A program made the translations under genes and the position numbers. This document shows positions 1-6,214 of a DNA stretch of 6,219 nucleotides, piece by piece. The stretch's first letter is position 1. Every line of letters begins with the position of its first letter. The stretch is from Gammaproteobacteria bacterium (GTDB lineage Bacteria; Pseudomonadota; Gammaproteobacteria; SZUA-152), in the NCBI GenBank assembly GCA_003229995.1, contig QIGJ01000015.1, forward strand, positions 1 to 6,219, read 5' to 3'. Under the pieces are notes generated by a model, which searched no databases, had not been told where the DNA came from, and was given only the letters and a program-made list of their open reading frames with translations.

Positions 1-108
1 GGGAAAGCACGGCGAATAATATAATAATAATGTGCAGTTCATCGTAATGACGGACACATACCGGCCGATACCGTATTGAAAGCTAAACCAAGAGTTGGGG
101 AAATGCAC

Positions 109-258
109 ATGCTGTATGACGTTAAAAAACAACAATCGCTGGCATTGGCTGTTTGCACACAAGGCGATAATGGTATGGATATTTGTTTACACCCGCTGAG
201 CTGTTTTGTTTCCCAGCCTGCAAATACTGATTTTGTCTCCACCCAATCCAGCTTTTAA
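109..258 (+). CDS. Doubtful small ORF, about 49 residues
   Basis: A short open frame starts at ATG 109, with GGGGA at 97-101 at normal spacing. An ATG at 103 and a TTG at 76 are in the same frame. It ends at TAA 256-258, so its stop overlaps the ribosome binding site of the next gene, which would allow translational coupling. The predicted peptide has three cysteines, no clear signal peptide or membrane segment, and no family I recognise. Its composition is not distinctive, and a frame this length is expected by chance, so it may simply be leader sequence. Confidence 0.18.
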   Translation: MLYDVKKQQSLALAVCTQGDNGMDICLHPLSCFVSQPANTDFVSTQSSF

Positions 259-260
259 GG
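257..260 (+). promoter_or_regulatory. Ribosome binding site deciding the start at 270
   Basis: AAGG sits 9 nt before ATG 270. The in-frame ATG at 261 directly abuts it and would have no usable spacing, so 270 is preferred. Starting at 270 also puts the basic n-region of the signal peptide right at the N-terminus. Confidence 0.6.
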
Positions 261-269
261 ATGCACAAC

Positions 270-1532
270 ATGAGCACTAAAATTTTCCCACGAAGCATTT
301 CACAAAAAATCGTCTGCACTGCACTTGCCCTGGTTTTGTCGGCGATGTTTGCGGGTAGCGCACAGGCTGGTCCGCGTGAACAGGCTAAACGGATTCATGA
401 CCGGCTGGCGGGTGTGCCCCCCAGTGCTGCCGTGCTTACTGCCATGGCGGCTGACATTGATGGCGCCAGTGGTGGTAATGCCAATGATGCGGCACTCAAG
501 GCACTGGATAATCCCAATTTTTACCGGGTAACCCTGAAAAACTTTATTACTCCATGGACCAACGAAGCACAAACGGCATTCGAGCCGCTTAACGATTACA
601 CCGCCACAGTCATTGGCATTGTTCGGGACGATCATGATTTCCGTCGGATTCTCTACGATGACATTCTCTATACTGGCCCCAATCCAACAAATTTGGTTGA
701 TAGTAATGCTCACTACAAGGCATTGGAAGATACGGGTGCTGACCTGCAGGCGGTACTCACGGAAACCACGCAGACCAGCGCTGCCACCCTCAACCTGCCA
801 GCAGGTGCAGCAGCAGGCGTGATGACCACCCGCGCTGCTGCCAAGGCCTTTTTTGTGGACGGCACCAATCGCGCCATGTTCCGTTTCACCATGCTTAACC
901 ATTTGTGTAACGATATGGAACAGGTAAAAGACGCCAGCTACAGTCCGGATCGTGTTCGTCAGGACGTTTCCCGCAGTCCTGGTGGAGACAGCCGTATCTA
1001 TATGAATAACTGCGTTGGTTGCCACAATGGCATGGACCCCATGACCCAGGCTTTCGCCTATTACGATTACGAGTACCCGATGAATGGTAATGAACCCGAT
1101 TACGATGCCGGGCGAATAGTCTACAACGCCGCAGGTTCCATTGACATCGGTAAAGATGGTAATCCCACAGGTACTCGTGTGCAGGAAAAATATCATATCA
1201 ATGCTAATAACTTTGAACATGGTTACGTCACTCCCAACGACGGGTGGGTCAATTACTGGCGCACCGGCAGTAACAGTGCACTGGGTTGGGAGAGCACATT
1301 AAATGGCGATGGCAGTGGAAACGGTGCTTCATCCATGGGCCGGGAATTGGCACACAGTGATGCCTTCGCTCGTTGCCAGGTTGAAAAAGTGTTTAAGGCT
1401 GTGTGCCTGCGTACACCAGTTGATGGCGAAGATCATACACAGATTAACGACATGATCGCTACCTTCCGGGGTAATGACTACAAATTGAAACAGGTGTTTG
1501 CAGATTCTGCTGTGTTTTGCATGGGCAGTTAA
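270..1532 (+). CDS. Exported single-haem c-type cytochrome-like protein (divergent PSD/DUF1588-DUF1585-like)
   Basis: A 420-residue protein with a Sec signal peptide: basic n-region (K4, R8, K13), hydrophobic stretch 14-30 and a probable AQA cut after A33. It has one covalent haem-binding motif, C248-V-G-C251-H252, followed by N-G-M-D-P. This CxxCH-x-x-M-D-P pattern recalls DUF1588. The C-terminal part (about 360-418: SDAFARC, a helical middle, a gly-containing turn and an ADSAVF end) recalls DUF1585. The N-terminal segment 36-51 (RIHDRLAGVPP) and R-x-M-F-R-F...L-C (up to C213) recall DUF1549/DUF1592. These likenesses are from memory. Additional cysteines C369, C379 and C417 could form disulfides. 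The expected location is the periplasm, with electron transfer the likely role; the substrate is unknown. It is the first gene of the apparent operon. Alternative: a generic cytochrome c family protein with no PSD relation. The coding call is firm, the subfamily call moderate. Confidence 0.85.
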   Translation: MSTKIFPRSISQKIVCTALALVLSAMFAGSAQAGPREQAKRIHDRLAGVPPSAAVLTAMAADIDGASGGNANDAALKALDNPNFYRVTLKNFITPWTNEAQTAFEPLNDYTATVIGIVRDDHDFRRILYDDILYTGPNPTNLVDSNAHYKALEDTGADLQAVLTETTQTSAATLNLPAGAAAGVMTTRAAAKAFFVDGTNRAMFRFTMLNHLCNDMEQVKDASYSPDRVRQDVSRSPGGDSRIYMNNCVGCHNGMDPMTQAFAYYDYEYPMNGNEPDYDAGRIVYNAAGSIDIGKDGNPTGTRVQEKYHINANNFEHGYVTPNDGWVNYWRTGSNSALGWESTLNGDGSGNGASSMGRELAHSDAFARCQVEKVFKAVCLRTPVDGEDHTQINDMIATFRGNDYKLKQVFADSAVFCMGS

Positions 1533-1571
1533 AAAAATAAGACACGAACAATTATCTATTGAGTGGTCACG

Positions 1572-1601
1572 CTGTTGAAAGGTGCCATAACAGGTTTTTT
1601 T
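1572..1601 (+). terminator. Weak hairpin followed by seven T, possible leaky terminator
   Basis: CTGTT (1572-1576) pairs with AACAG (1589-1593) around a 12-nt loop, with a possible additional G-U pair inside. One G and then seven T (1595-1601) follow. The stem has only two G-C pairs, so efficient termination is unlikely. It lies just before the ribosome binding site of the second gene and could reduce downstream expression or be coincidence. Confidence 0.25.
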
Positions 1602-1605
1602 GGAG
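1602..1605 (+). promoter_or_regulatory. Ribosome binding site deciding the start at 1613
   Basis: GGAG lies 7 nt before ATG 1613. The open frame extends upstream to a TTG at 1559, but that start has no good ribosome binding site and would bury the lipoprotein signal behind 18 additional residues. The start at 1613 gives a compact type II signal peptide. Confidence 0.65.
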
Positions 1606-1612
1606 TATTACA

Positions 1613-3505
1613 ATGAACAATCCAGGCCGAACAACTCTCTGTATAAAACATCAGTCATGGTCATTGCCACTTATTTTGCTCAGTGGTTTACTGTTATCGG
1701 CTTGTGACAGTGTGCCCAATGAGCCTACGGTTACGGGGGGTGTTGGTAATGGCAGTACCGCAGCGCTTTATACCGGAAATGCCTGCAATGCAGTTGCGAC
1801 AGAAACTGACGCAATAGAAGATATCTGTAATTTCCAAACCGAGTTTTGGGCTAAGATGCTGGATGCCAGTAATTGCGAAAACTGCCACAACACCAATACC
1901 GGCAGTCAGGCACCTTACTTTCTGGATACCGCCGATGTTAATACTGCCTATGGCCAAATGATCAGCAACAACCTGGTTAATCGAGACGCACCGGCCAGCT
2001 CGGCACTTATTAACAAAATCAATGAGGGTCACAATTGCGGTACGGCAAGTGCCTGTAACGCTTTGGCCACTAATGCCACGGCATATATCAGCAATTGGGT
2101 TATTGGTGGCGTTCCCGGTGGTGGTCCAGATGAGGAGCCTAACGTTATCACGCTTACTCCACCCACGATTAAAGAGGTTGGGAGCAGCAAAAACTTTCCA
2201 GCTTCGGCACCTTCTGACTTTAGTGGCGTGCATACCCTGCTTACGAACAATTGTGCTAACTGTCACAGGGATTCAGCCTCTGTCCCGCAAACGCCCTTCT
2301 TTGCTGATGCCGATATAGATGTTGCCTACGATGCCATTGTTACCAGCCAGAAAATCAGCCTGGATATCCCACGGGATTCACGTCTGGTGTTACGCATGGA
2401 TGAAGGTCACAACTGCTGGGATTTGAGCAGTACCTTGCAACAAGCCATTACCGAAGGCCGTAAAAACTGTGCTGTGTTAATGGAGCAGGCCATCGTTGCT
2501 TTTGCTGACACCATCAGCACTACGGCGGTGGATGATGCCTGGAAGATCAGCAAGGCTTTGACGCTGCTCGATGGCACCGTTGCCAGTGGCGGTGCCCGCG
2601 ATGATTCCAGCACTATTGCTCTGTACGAATTCAAAGCCGGGTCCGGTGCCACAATACAAGATACCAGTGGTGTAGGCGTGCCACTTGATCTCAAACTCTT
2701 CGGCAACGAAGGCACTGACTACCGTTGGGTAGGTGGTTGGGGGATAGAGTTCCTTACCAGCAGTGCAAAGGCACAGGCGACCACGCAAGACAGCCGTAAA
2801 CTGCTGACTCAGATTCTTGGCAGCAATGCTTACTCTATCGAAGCCTGGGTGGTACCTGCCAATGTATCACAAGGCGATGACAGCCCTGCGCGCATCATTA
2901 ACTATTCAGGTGGTGCCAATGAGCGCAACTTCACCCTGGGTCAGGTTGAGTATCGCTATGCCTTCATGAATCGGAGTTCCGCCGAGCCAAGCCCCAATGG
3001 CAACACCCTGCTTACCAATGACATGGATGAAGACTTGCAAGCCACTCAGCATCATGTTGTGGTGACGTTCAGTCTCTCCGAAGGTCGCAAGGTATATGTG
3101 AATGGTGTTGATGTATCCACCGTCGGCAACGATGAGGGATTAACTGACCCATTGCTTCCTGCGGGTAACCTGGCTAGCTGGGATCCCACCTACGCCTTCA
3201 GTATGGGTAATGAAGCGGACTTCAGCGAACCCTGGGAAGGCAGACTGCGTCTGGTGGCTATTCATAATCGTGCGATGACACCAGAGCAGGTCCAGCAAAA
3301 TTTCGAAGCGGGTGTAGGACAAAAATTCTTCCTCATGTTCAGTGTCAGTGGGTTGATGGATGATCCCAACTGCTTCCGTGTTCCCGAGGGGGGCTCCAAC
3401 CCGGTTGACCAGTGCTTTGTTTACTTTGAGACCAGCCAGTTTGATGATTACAGCTACCTGTTCACTCAGCCGACTTTTGTCAGTCTCAAACTTCATCCCC
3501 AGTGA
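1613..3505 (+). CDS. Di-haem, LamG-domain lipoprotein, N-terminal part (frame-disrupted)
   Basis: 630 residues as read. A lipoprotein signal peptide ends in the lipobox L28-S29-A30-C31, so C31 should be lipidated. D32 at +2 would, by the E. coli Lol rule, favour inner-membrane retention facing the periplasm. Two haem modules follow: C88-E-N-C91-H92 with E-G-H140-N-C142, and C214-A-N-C217-H218 with E-G-H266-N-C268. Residues about 330-570 look like a LamG/concanavalin-A-like jelly roll: ALYEF at the start, YSIEAWV, HHVVVTFSLSEGRKVYVNGV, and a GRLRLVAIHNRAMTPEQV end. LamG folds often bind sugars or proteins. The frame stops at TGA 3503-3505, directly after P629-Q630, while recognisable coding continues in the +1 frame, so the natural product is probably about 917 residues. 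It follows the first gene by 80 nt. The role is inferred: a membrane-tethered electron carrier with a ligand-binding head. Confidence 0.85.
   Translation: MNNPGRTTLCIKHQSWSLPLILLSGLLLSACDSVPNEPTVTGGVGNGSTAALYTGNACNAVATETDAIEDICNFQTEFWAKMLDASNCENCHNTNTGSQAPYFLDTADVNTAYGQMISNNLVNRDAPASSALINKINEGHNCGTASACNALATNATAYISNWVIGGVPGGGPDEEPNVITLTPPTIKEVGSSKNFPASAPSDFSGVHTLLTNNCANCHRDSASVPQTPFFADADIDVAYDAIVTSQKISLDIPRDSRLVLRMDEGHNCWDLSSTLQQAITEGRKNCAVLMEQAIVAFADTISTTAVDDAWKISKALTLLDGTVASGGARDDSSTIALYEFKAGSGATIQDTSGVGVPLDLKLFGNEGTDYRWVGGWGIEFLTSSAKAQATTQDSRKLLTQILGSNAYSIEAWVVPANVSQGDDSPARIINYSGGANERNFTLGQVEYRYAFMNRSSAEPSPNGNTLLTNDMDEDLQATQHHVVVTFSLSEGRKVYVNGVDVSTVGNDEGLTDPLLPAGNLASWDPTYAFSMGNEADFSEPWEGRLRLVAIHNRAMTPEQVQQNFEAGVGQKFFLMFSVSGLMDDPNCFRVPEGGSNPVDQCFVYFETSQFDDYSYLFTQPTFVSLKLHPQ
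1874..2038 (+). repeat. Haem module 1 of an internal protein duplication
   Basis: Fifty-five codons (residues 88-142) from the CxxCH haem motif to an E-G-H-N-C motif. They align without any gap to residues 214-268, and I count 18 identical positions by eye. H92 is the proximal haem ligand. H140 is a candidate distal ligand because it is kept at the same distance in both copies. Confidence 0.75.
2252..2416 (+). repeat. Haem module 2 of an internal protein duplication
   Basis: Second copy, residues 214-268, offset from the first by exactly 126 residues. CxxCH (C214, C217, H218) and E-G-H-N-C (H266, C268) keep identical spacing to module 1. Other shared positions include P-R/A-x-S-x-L before the second motif and A-D...A-Y in the middle. 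It probably arose by tandem duplication of a mono-haem domain, followed by much divergence. Confidence 0.75.
3475..3505 (+). other. Frame disruption site (+1) in the lipoprotein gene
   Basis: Reading must move from the frame of 1613 to the next frame (one base skipped) between about 3475 and the TGA at 3503. Homopolymers where one additional base would explain it are CCCC (3497-3500), TTTT (3475-3478) and AAA (3488-3490). Removing one C from CCCC joins P629 directly to S-D-T-V-I-K-G-M-R-I-G in the downstream frame. Possible causes are a real indel, a sequencing or assembly error, or ribosomal +1 slippage at CCC-C. Confidence 0.75.
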
Positions 3506-4367
3506 TACGGTGATCAAGGGTATGCGCATTGGTCTTAACGGTAAGGAGCCCGTTGGTGGTCAGGTTTACATTAATCTTGAGACCACCATTAATGCCACAG
3601 ATTTTGACAGCACCACAGGCCAACAGGTTTTATCCACTATTGGTACTGTCATTGCCGTGGAAAAAGGCTCAGGCAGTGACGAGTTCTTTCTGACTTTCGA
3701 AGATTTCGACGGCAAGCAGTATAGCCGTACCCCGGCGATTTGTGGCAGCGCGAATAGTCCTCCAAACTGCAACATTGTGCCAGTGTTTGGTACTCCAGTA
3801 CCTGAAATCGGGCTACGTACTTTTGAAGAAATTTTCCATTCCATGTCGGCTATGACGGGTGTTGATCCCTTCCAGTTTCCTGATGTGCTGGAAACTTATG
3901 CCAACATTAAACAACAGCTTCCCGCGACAGAAAATATCACCGGTTTTCTTGCTGCACATGAAATGGGTGTTGCCCAGTTGGCCATTGCCTATTGTAATGC
4001 TTTGGTGGAAGACAGTACCTCGCGGGATAACTTCTTTGGTGCTGGCTTTGCTTTCGGCTCAGATGTGAGCACCGCTTTCGGTGCAGGTGATTCCGTCGCC
4101 AAAAACCAGATTGTAAATGCCTTGTACAACAACATGATCGGTATTGGAGGCGTGATTTTGTCCAATATGCCAGACCACGCAGATGTCAAAGCTGAGTTAA
4201 TCAGTCAGCCGGCAGTCCCTGATGAGTATCCAGGCAACCTGTTTGACCGCCTGTTGAATGCCTGCACGGATGATCCAACCTGTAGCAATGATGCTGCTCG
4301 TACCCGTGCCATGGTTAAGGCGATGTGTACTACAACCTTGGGCAGCGCAGTGATGATCGTTCAGTAA
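3501..4367 (+). CDS. C-terminal part of the frame-disrupted lipoprotein
   Basis: About 288 residues continuing the lipoprotein in the +1 frame. The frame is open from 3360, but its first 47 or so residues overlap well-formed LamG-gene coding and look like noise, so the meaningful part begins near 3500. An ATG at 3522 is in frame, but its only purine-rich stretch (3516-3520) ends 1 nt before it, so independent initiation is poor. The first portion is beta-rich (KGMRIGLNGKEP, then FFLTFEDFDGKQY). The second portion is helical: LRTFEEIFHSMSAMTGVDP, then ENITGFLAAHEMGVAQLAIAYCNAL. I do not recognise a named domain, and the order suggests a helical partner domain after LamG. There is no signal peptide of its own, so alone it would stay cytoplasmic and probably be non-functional. 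It ends 43 nt before the next start. Confidence 0.7.
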   Translation, partial: SDTVIKGMRIGLNGKEPVGGQVYINLETTINATDFDSTTGQQVLSTIGTVIAVEKGSGSDEFFLTFEDFDGKQYSRTPAICGSANSPPNCNIVPVFGTPVPEIGLRTFEEIFHSMSAMTGVDPFQFPDVLETYANIKQQLPATENITGFLAAHEMGVAQLAIAYCNALVEDSTSRDNFFGAGFAFGSDVSTAFGAGDSVAKNQIVNALYNNMIGIGGVILSNMPDHADVKAELISQPAVPDEYPGNLFDRLLNACTDDPTCSNDAARTRAMVKAMCTTTLGSAVMIVQ

Positions 4368-4397
4368 AAGTCCACACAAACAAGCAACAGACGTATT

Positions 4398-4403
4398 TGA
4401 GGA
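4398..4403 (+). promoter_or_regulatory. Ribosome binding site of the Tat-exported protein gene
   Basis: TGAGGA is placed 7 nt before ATG 4411. No terminator or promoter-like element is evident in the 43-nt gap, which supports cotranscription with the lipoprotein gene. Confidence 0.65.
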
Positions 4404-4410
4404 TAAGACG

Positions 4411-6069
4411 ATGGCTAAAAGAACAGTTAACCGAACCGCGAGACGCTTGAAAAAGAATCGTCACGGACTTTCGCTCGATGCACCTCTGTTGCATCAGGAC
4501 CATAGCCGTCCGGTAACGCGGCGGGATTTTCTGCGCCAGGGCTTTATCACGGGTACTGGCGTCACGCTTGGTGGTTCGTTGTTTAGTCTGTTTGCCAATC
4601 CGCGCGCCGCACAGGCGGCTTTATCGCCAGATTTACTAACCATGTTTGACAGCAATGAAAGCTGTGCATTGGGTACTACTAGCGGCAACATCCCTTTTAT
4701 CTGTTTTGATCTGGCGGGTGGCTCCAATATGATTGGCTCCAACGTGCTCGCCGGTGGACAGGGTGGTTATCTCAATGACCCCATCAGTGCCGCAGGTTAC
4801 AGCAAGATGGGGATTCCCGGTGATATGGTGCCCGGCATAGTAGATGCTGCCTCCACGATGAGTGGCCCCAATAATGATTTCATTGACACTCGCCTTGGTT
4901 TGCCTTTCCACTCAGACAGCGGCTTCCTGCGCGGTATTATGGAAAAAATCAGCATCGGTACTGCCCCGCTTATTAATGGTGCGGTAATCCCCGCCCGCTC
5001 TGATAACGACACGGGTAATAACCCACATAACCCTATGTACAGCATTGCTCGCACGGGCTCTGACGGCAGCGTAGTCACCCTCATCGGCTCGCGCAATTCT
5101 GAGTCTGGCGGTAACTCCATGGCGCCAGCCATGAGTATTGATCCCACTGTTCGCCCCACAAAGGTGGACCGTCCTTCGGATGTCACTGGCATGGTAGACA
5201 CCGGTGATCTCACCGCAGTGTTAACTGAAGATGACGCTAAAGCGGTGATGGAGTCCATCGCCCGGCTTAGTGCCAAAAAGATCGACAAGATCACCCCTAT
5301 CAACATCAACGCCGACGCAGTCGTAAAAGATTTGATGAATTGTGGTTACCTCAGCGCTGCGGATATTGCGGATCGTTTTGTGGGCGTCAACATTGATCCA
5401 GCTACAGACACCAACATTGTCGGACCGACCGGCATCTTCAACCAAGGCGAATTTGATAGTGAAGGTGAATTCCGCAAAACCGCTGCCGTTATGAAAATGG
5501 TCATCGATGGTCACGCTGGCGCTGGCACCATCACCATGGGCGGTTTTGATTATCATACCGGTGATCGTCAAACCGGTGAACGCCGTGACCTGCGCGCTGG
5601 GCGTTGCATGGGTGCTTGTCTGGAATATGCTGCGCGACGAACCGCAGCCGGAGTCCCTACACCATTGATGATATACGTTTTCAGTGATGGCTCCGTGGCC
5701 AGCAATGGTGCCATCGATAATTCGCAGGATGGTCGCGGCAAAGGCGAGTGGACCGGCGACAATTCCTCTACAGCGGGCAGTTTCTTCCTGGTTTATAACC
5801 CTGGCAGCCAAGCCGAGATATTCACCGGCGACAATCTGGGGTCGGAGCGCCACCAACAAATCGGCTGGTTCCGTGCGGATGGTTCGGTAGAAACCTCGTC
5901 CAGTGTAGCTGCCAATAATGTCAACCTGTTGGTAGACACGGTGGTACTTAATTATCTTGCCTTGCATGGCACGGATTATCGCGATGTCTACCGTAATCTG
6001 TTTCCCAATAACGACCTGGGTACCGATGCGCACATGATGAGTTTGACGGCTTTCAATTCTATTCGCTGA
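4411..6069 (+). CDS. Tat-exported DUF1501-like protein
   Basis: A 552-residue protein with a twin-arginine signal: a long basic n-region, T36-R37-R38-D39-F40-L41-R42, a hydrophobic stretch 44-62 and an AQA cut after A69. Tat export implies folding, often with a cofactor, before crossing the inner membrane. The C-terminal half recalls DUF1501, a family in the alkaline-phosphatase/sulfatase-like clan: G377-G-F-D380-Y-H382 matches the family's GG(W/F)DTH block, and a helical stretch (about 395-413) leads to the strand L419-MIYVFSDGS, which sits where DUF1501 has its S-E-F-G-R block. The usual later T-D-H-G block is not seen; G449-D-N-S-S-T-A-G fills that place. Catalysis is therefore uncertain. 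The N-terminal half (70-200) is Gly/Ser/Asn rich, with FICFDLAGGSNMIGSN resembling the early DUF1501 strand. It is the last gene of the apparent operon, and partnership with the two haem proteins is inferred. The CDS is certain; the family is a moderate call. Confidence 0.85.
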   Translation: MAKRTVNRTARRLKKNRHGLSLDAPLLHQDHSRPVTRRDFLRQGFITGTGVTLGGSLFSLFANPRAAQAALSPDLLTMFDSNESCALGTTSGNIPFICFDLAGGSNMIGSNVLAGGQGGYLNDPISAAGYSKMGIPGDMVPGIVDAASTMSGPNNDFIDTRLGLPFHSDSGFLRGIMEKISIGTAPLINGAVIPARSDNDTGNNPHNPMYSIARTGSDGSVVTLIGSRNSESGGNSMAPAMSIDPTVRPTKVDRPSDVTGMVDTGDLTAVLTEDDAKAVMESIARLSAKKIDKITPININADAVVKDLMNCGYLSAADIADRFVGVNIDPATDTNIVGPTGIFNQGEFDSEGEFRKTAAVMKMVIDGHAGAGTITMGGFDYHTGDRQTGERRDLRAGRCMGACLEYAARRTAAGVPTPLMIYVFSDGSVASNGAIDNSQDGRGKGEWTGDNSSTAGSFFLVYNPGSQAEIFTGDNLGSERHQQIGWFRADGSVETSSSVAANNVNLLVDTVVLNYLALHGTDYRDVYRNLFPNNDLGTDAHMMSLTAFNSIR

Positions 6070-6097
6070 GCGGGTTCGTGAAACAATCCATAGGGTG

Positions 6098-6142
6098 AGC
6101 ATCCCCATAGCCATCAGGCTAAATCCTTCCCGGATAGATGCT
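6098..6142. repeat. Nested inverted repeats in the 3' tail
   Basis: AGCATC (6098-6103) and GATGCT (6137-6142) form an outer 6-bp stem. It encloses two small hairpins: TAGCC/GGCTA (6108-6112 with 6117-6121, 4-nt loop) and ATCC/GGAT (6123-6126 with 6132-6135, 5-nt loop). No T-run follows, so it is not a standard terminator. It may be a REP-like intergenic element or a transcript-end structure. The whole tail 6070-6219 has no supported gene. Confidence 0.4.
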
Positions 6143-6188
6143 TGGGTCGGTGTTGTTCCATTCTATTCAGCGCAGAGTAAAACCGTTT

Positions 6189-6214
6189 GGTGGAACCGCT
6201 GCGCTTGTTCCACC
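6189..6214. repeat. Perfect 8-bp inverted repeat, REP-like palindrome
   Basis: GGTGGAAC (6189-6196) and GTTCCACC (6207-6214) are perfect inverted copies around a 10-nt loop that itself holds GC/GC. It resembles the short GGTGGAA...TTCCACC intergenic palindromes I recall from many proteobacterial genomes. There is no T-run inside the window, although the sequence ends 5 nt later. Confidence 0.5.

Larger units (their letters stand above)
1..269 (+). promoter_or_regulatory. Upstream region with weak promoter candidates
   Basis: This stretch precedes the first clear gene and should hold the operon promoter. A perfect TATAAT lies at 20-25 inside an A/T-rich run of AAT/ATA units (15-31), but any -35 box for it would fall outside or at the very edge of the window. 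A second candidate pairs TTGGCT (145-150) with GATAAT (166-171), but the 15-nt spacer is short for sigma70. Neither is convincing. No operator palindrome or riboswitch-like fold was recognised. Confidence 0.25.

Noticed and set aside
15..31. AAT/ATA repeat run as a microsatellite or origin element
   Set aside because: Too short and irregular, with no DnaA-box-like or iteron sequences nearby; at most an A/T-rich promoter element.
300..1220. 306-residue open frame on the minus strand
   Set aside because: It lies wholly opposite the cytochrome-like gene, has no signature of a protein family, and the plus-strand product has a signal peptide and a haem motif.
1559..1612. TTG start extending the lipoprotein by 18 residues
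   Set aside because: No good ribosome binding site, and it would displace the type II signal peptide that starts cleanly at 1613.
3503..3538. TGA 3503-3505 read as selenocysteine or by read-through
   Set aside because: Continuing in the same frame meets TAA at 3536-3538 after ten codons; the recognisable coding continues in the +1 frame, so read-through would not restore it.
3522..4367. Independent gene starting at ATG 3522
   Set aside because: The only purine-rich stretch is 1 nt upstream, there is no signal peptide, and the protein begins mid-domain; a continuation of the lipoprotein fits better.
5221..6114. 297-residue open frame on the minus strand
   Set aside because: It mirrors the DUF1501-like gene, with composition typical of an antisense shadow and no recognisable motif.
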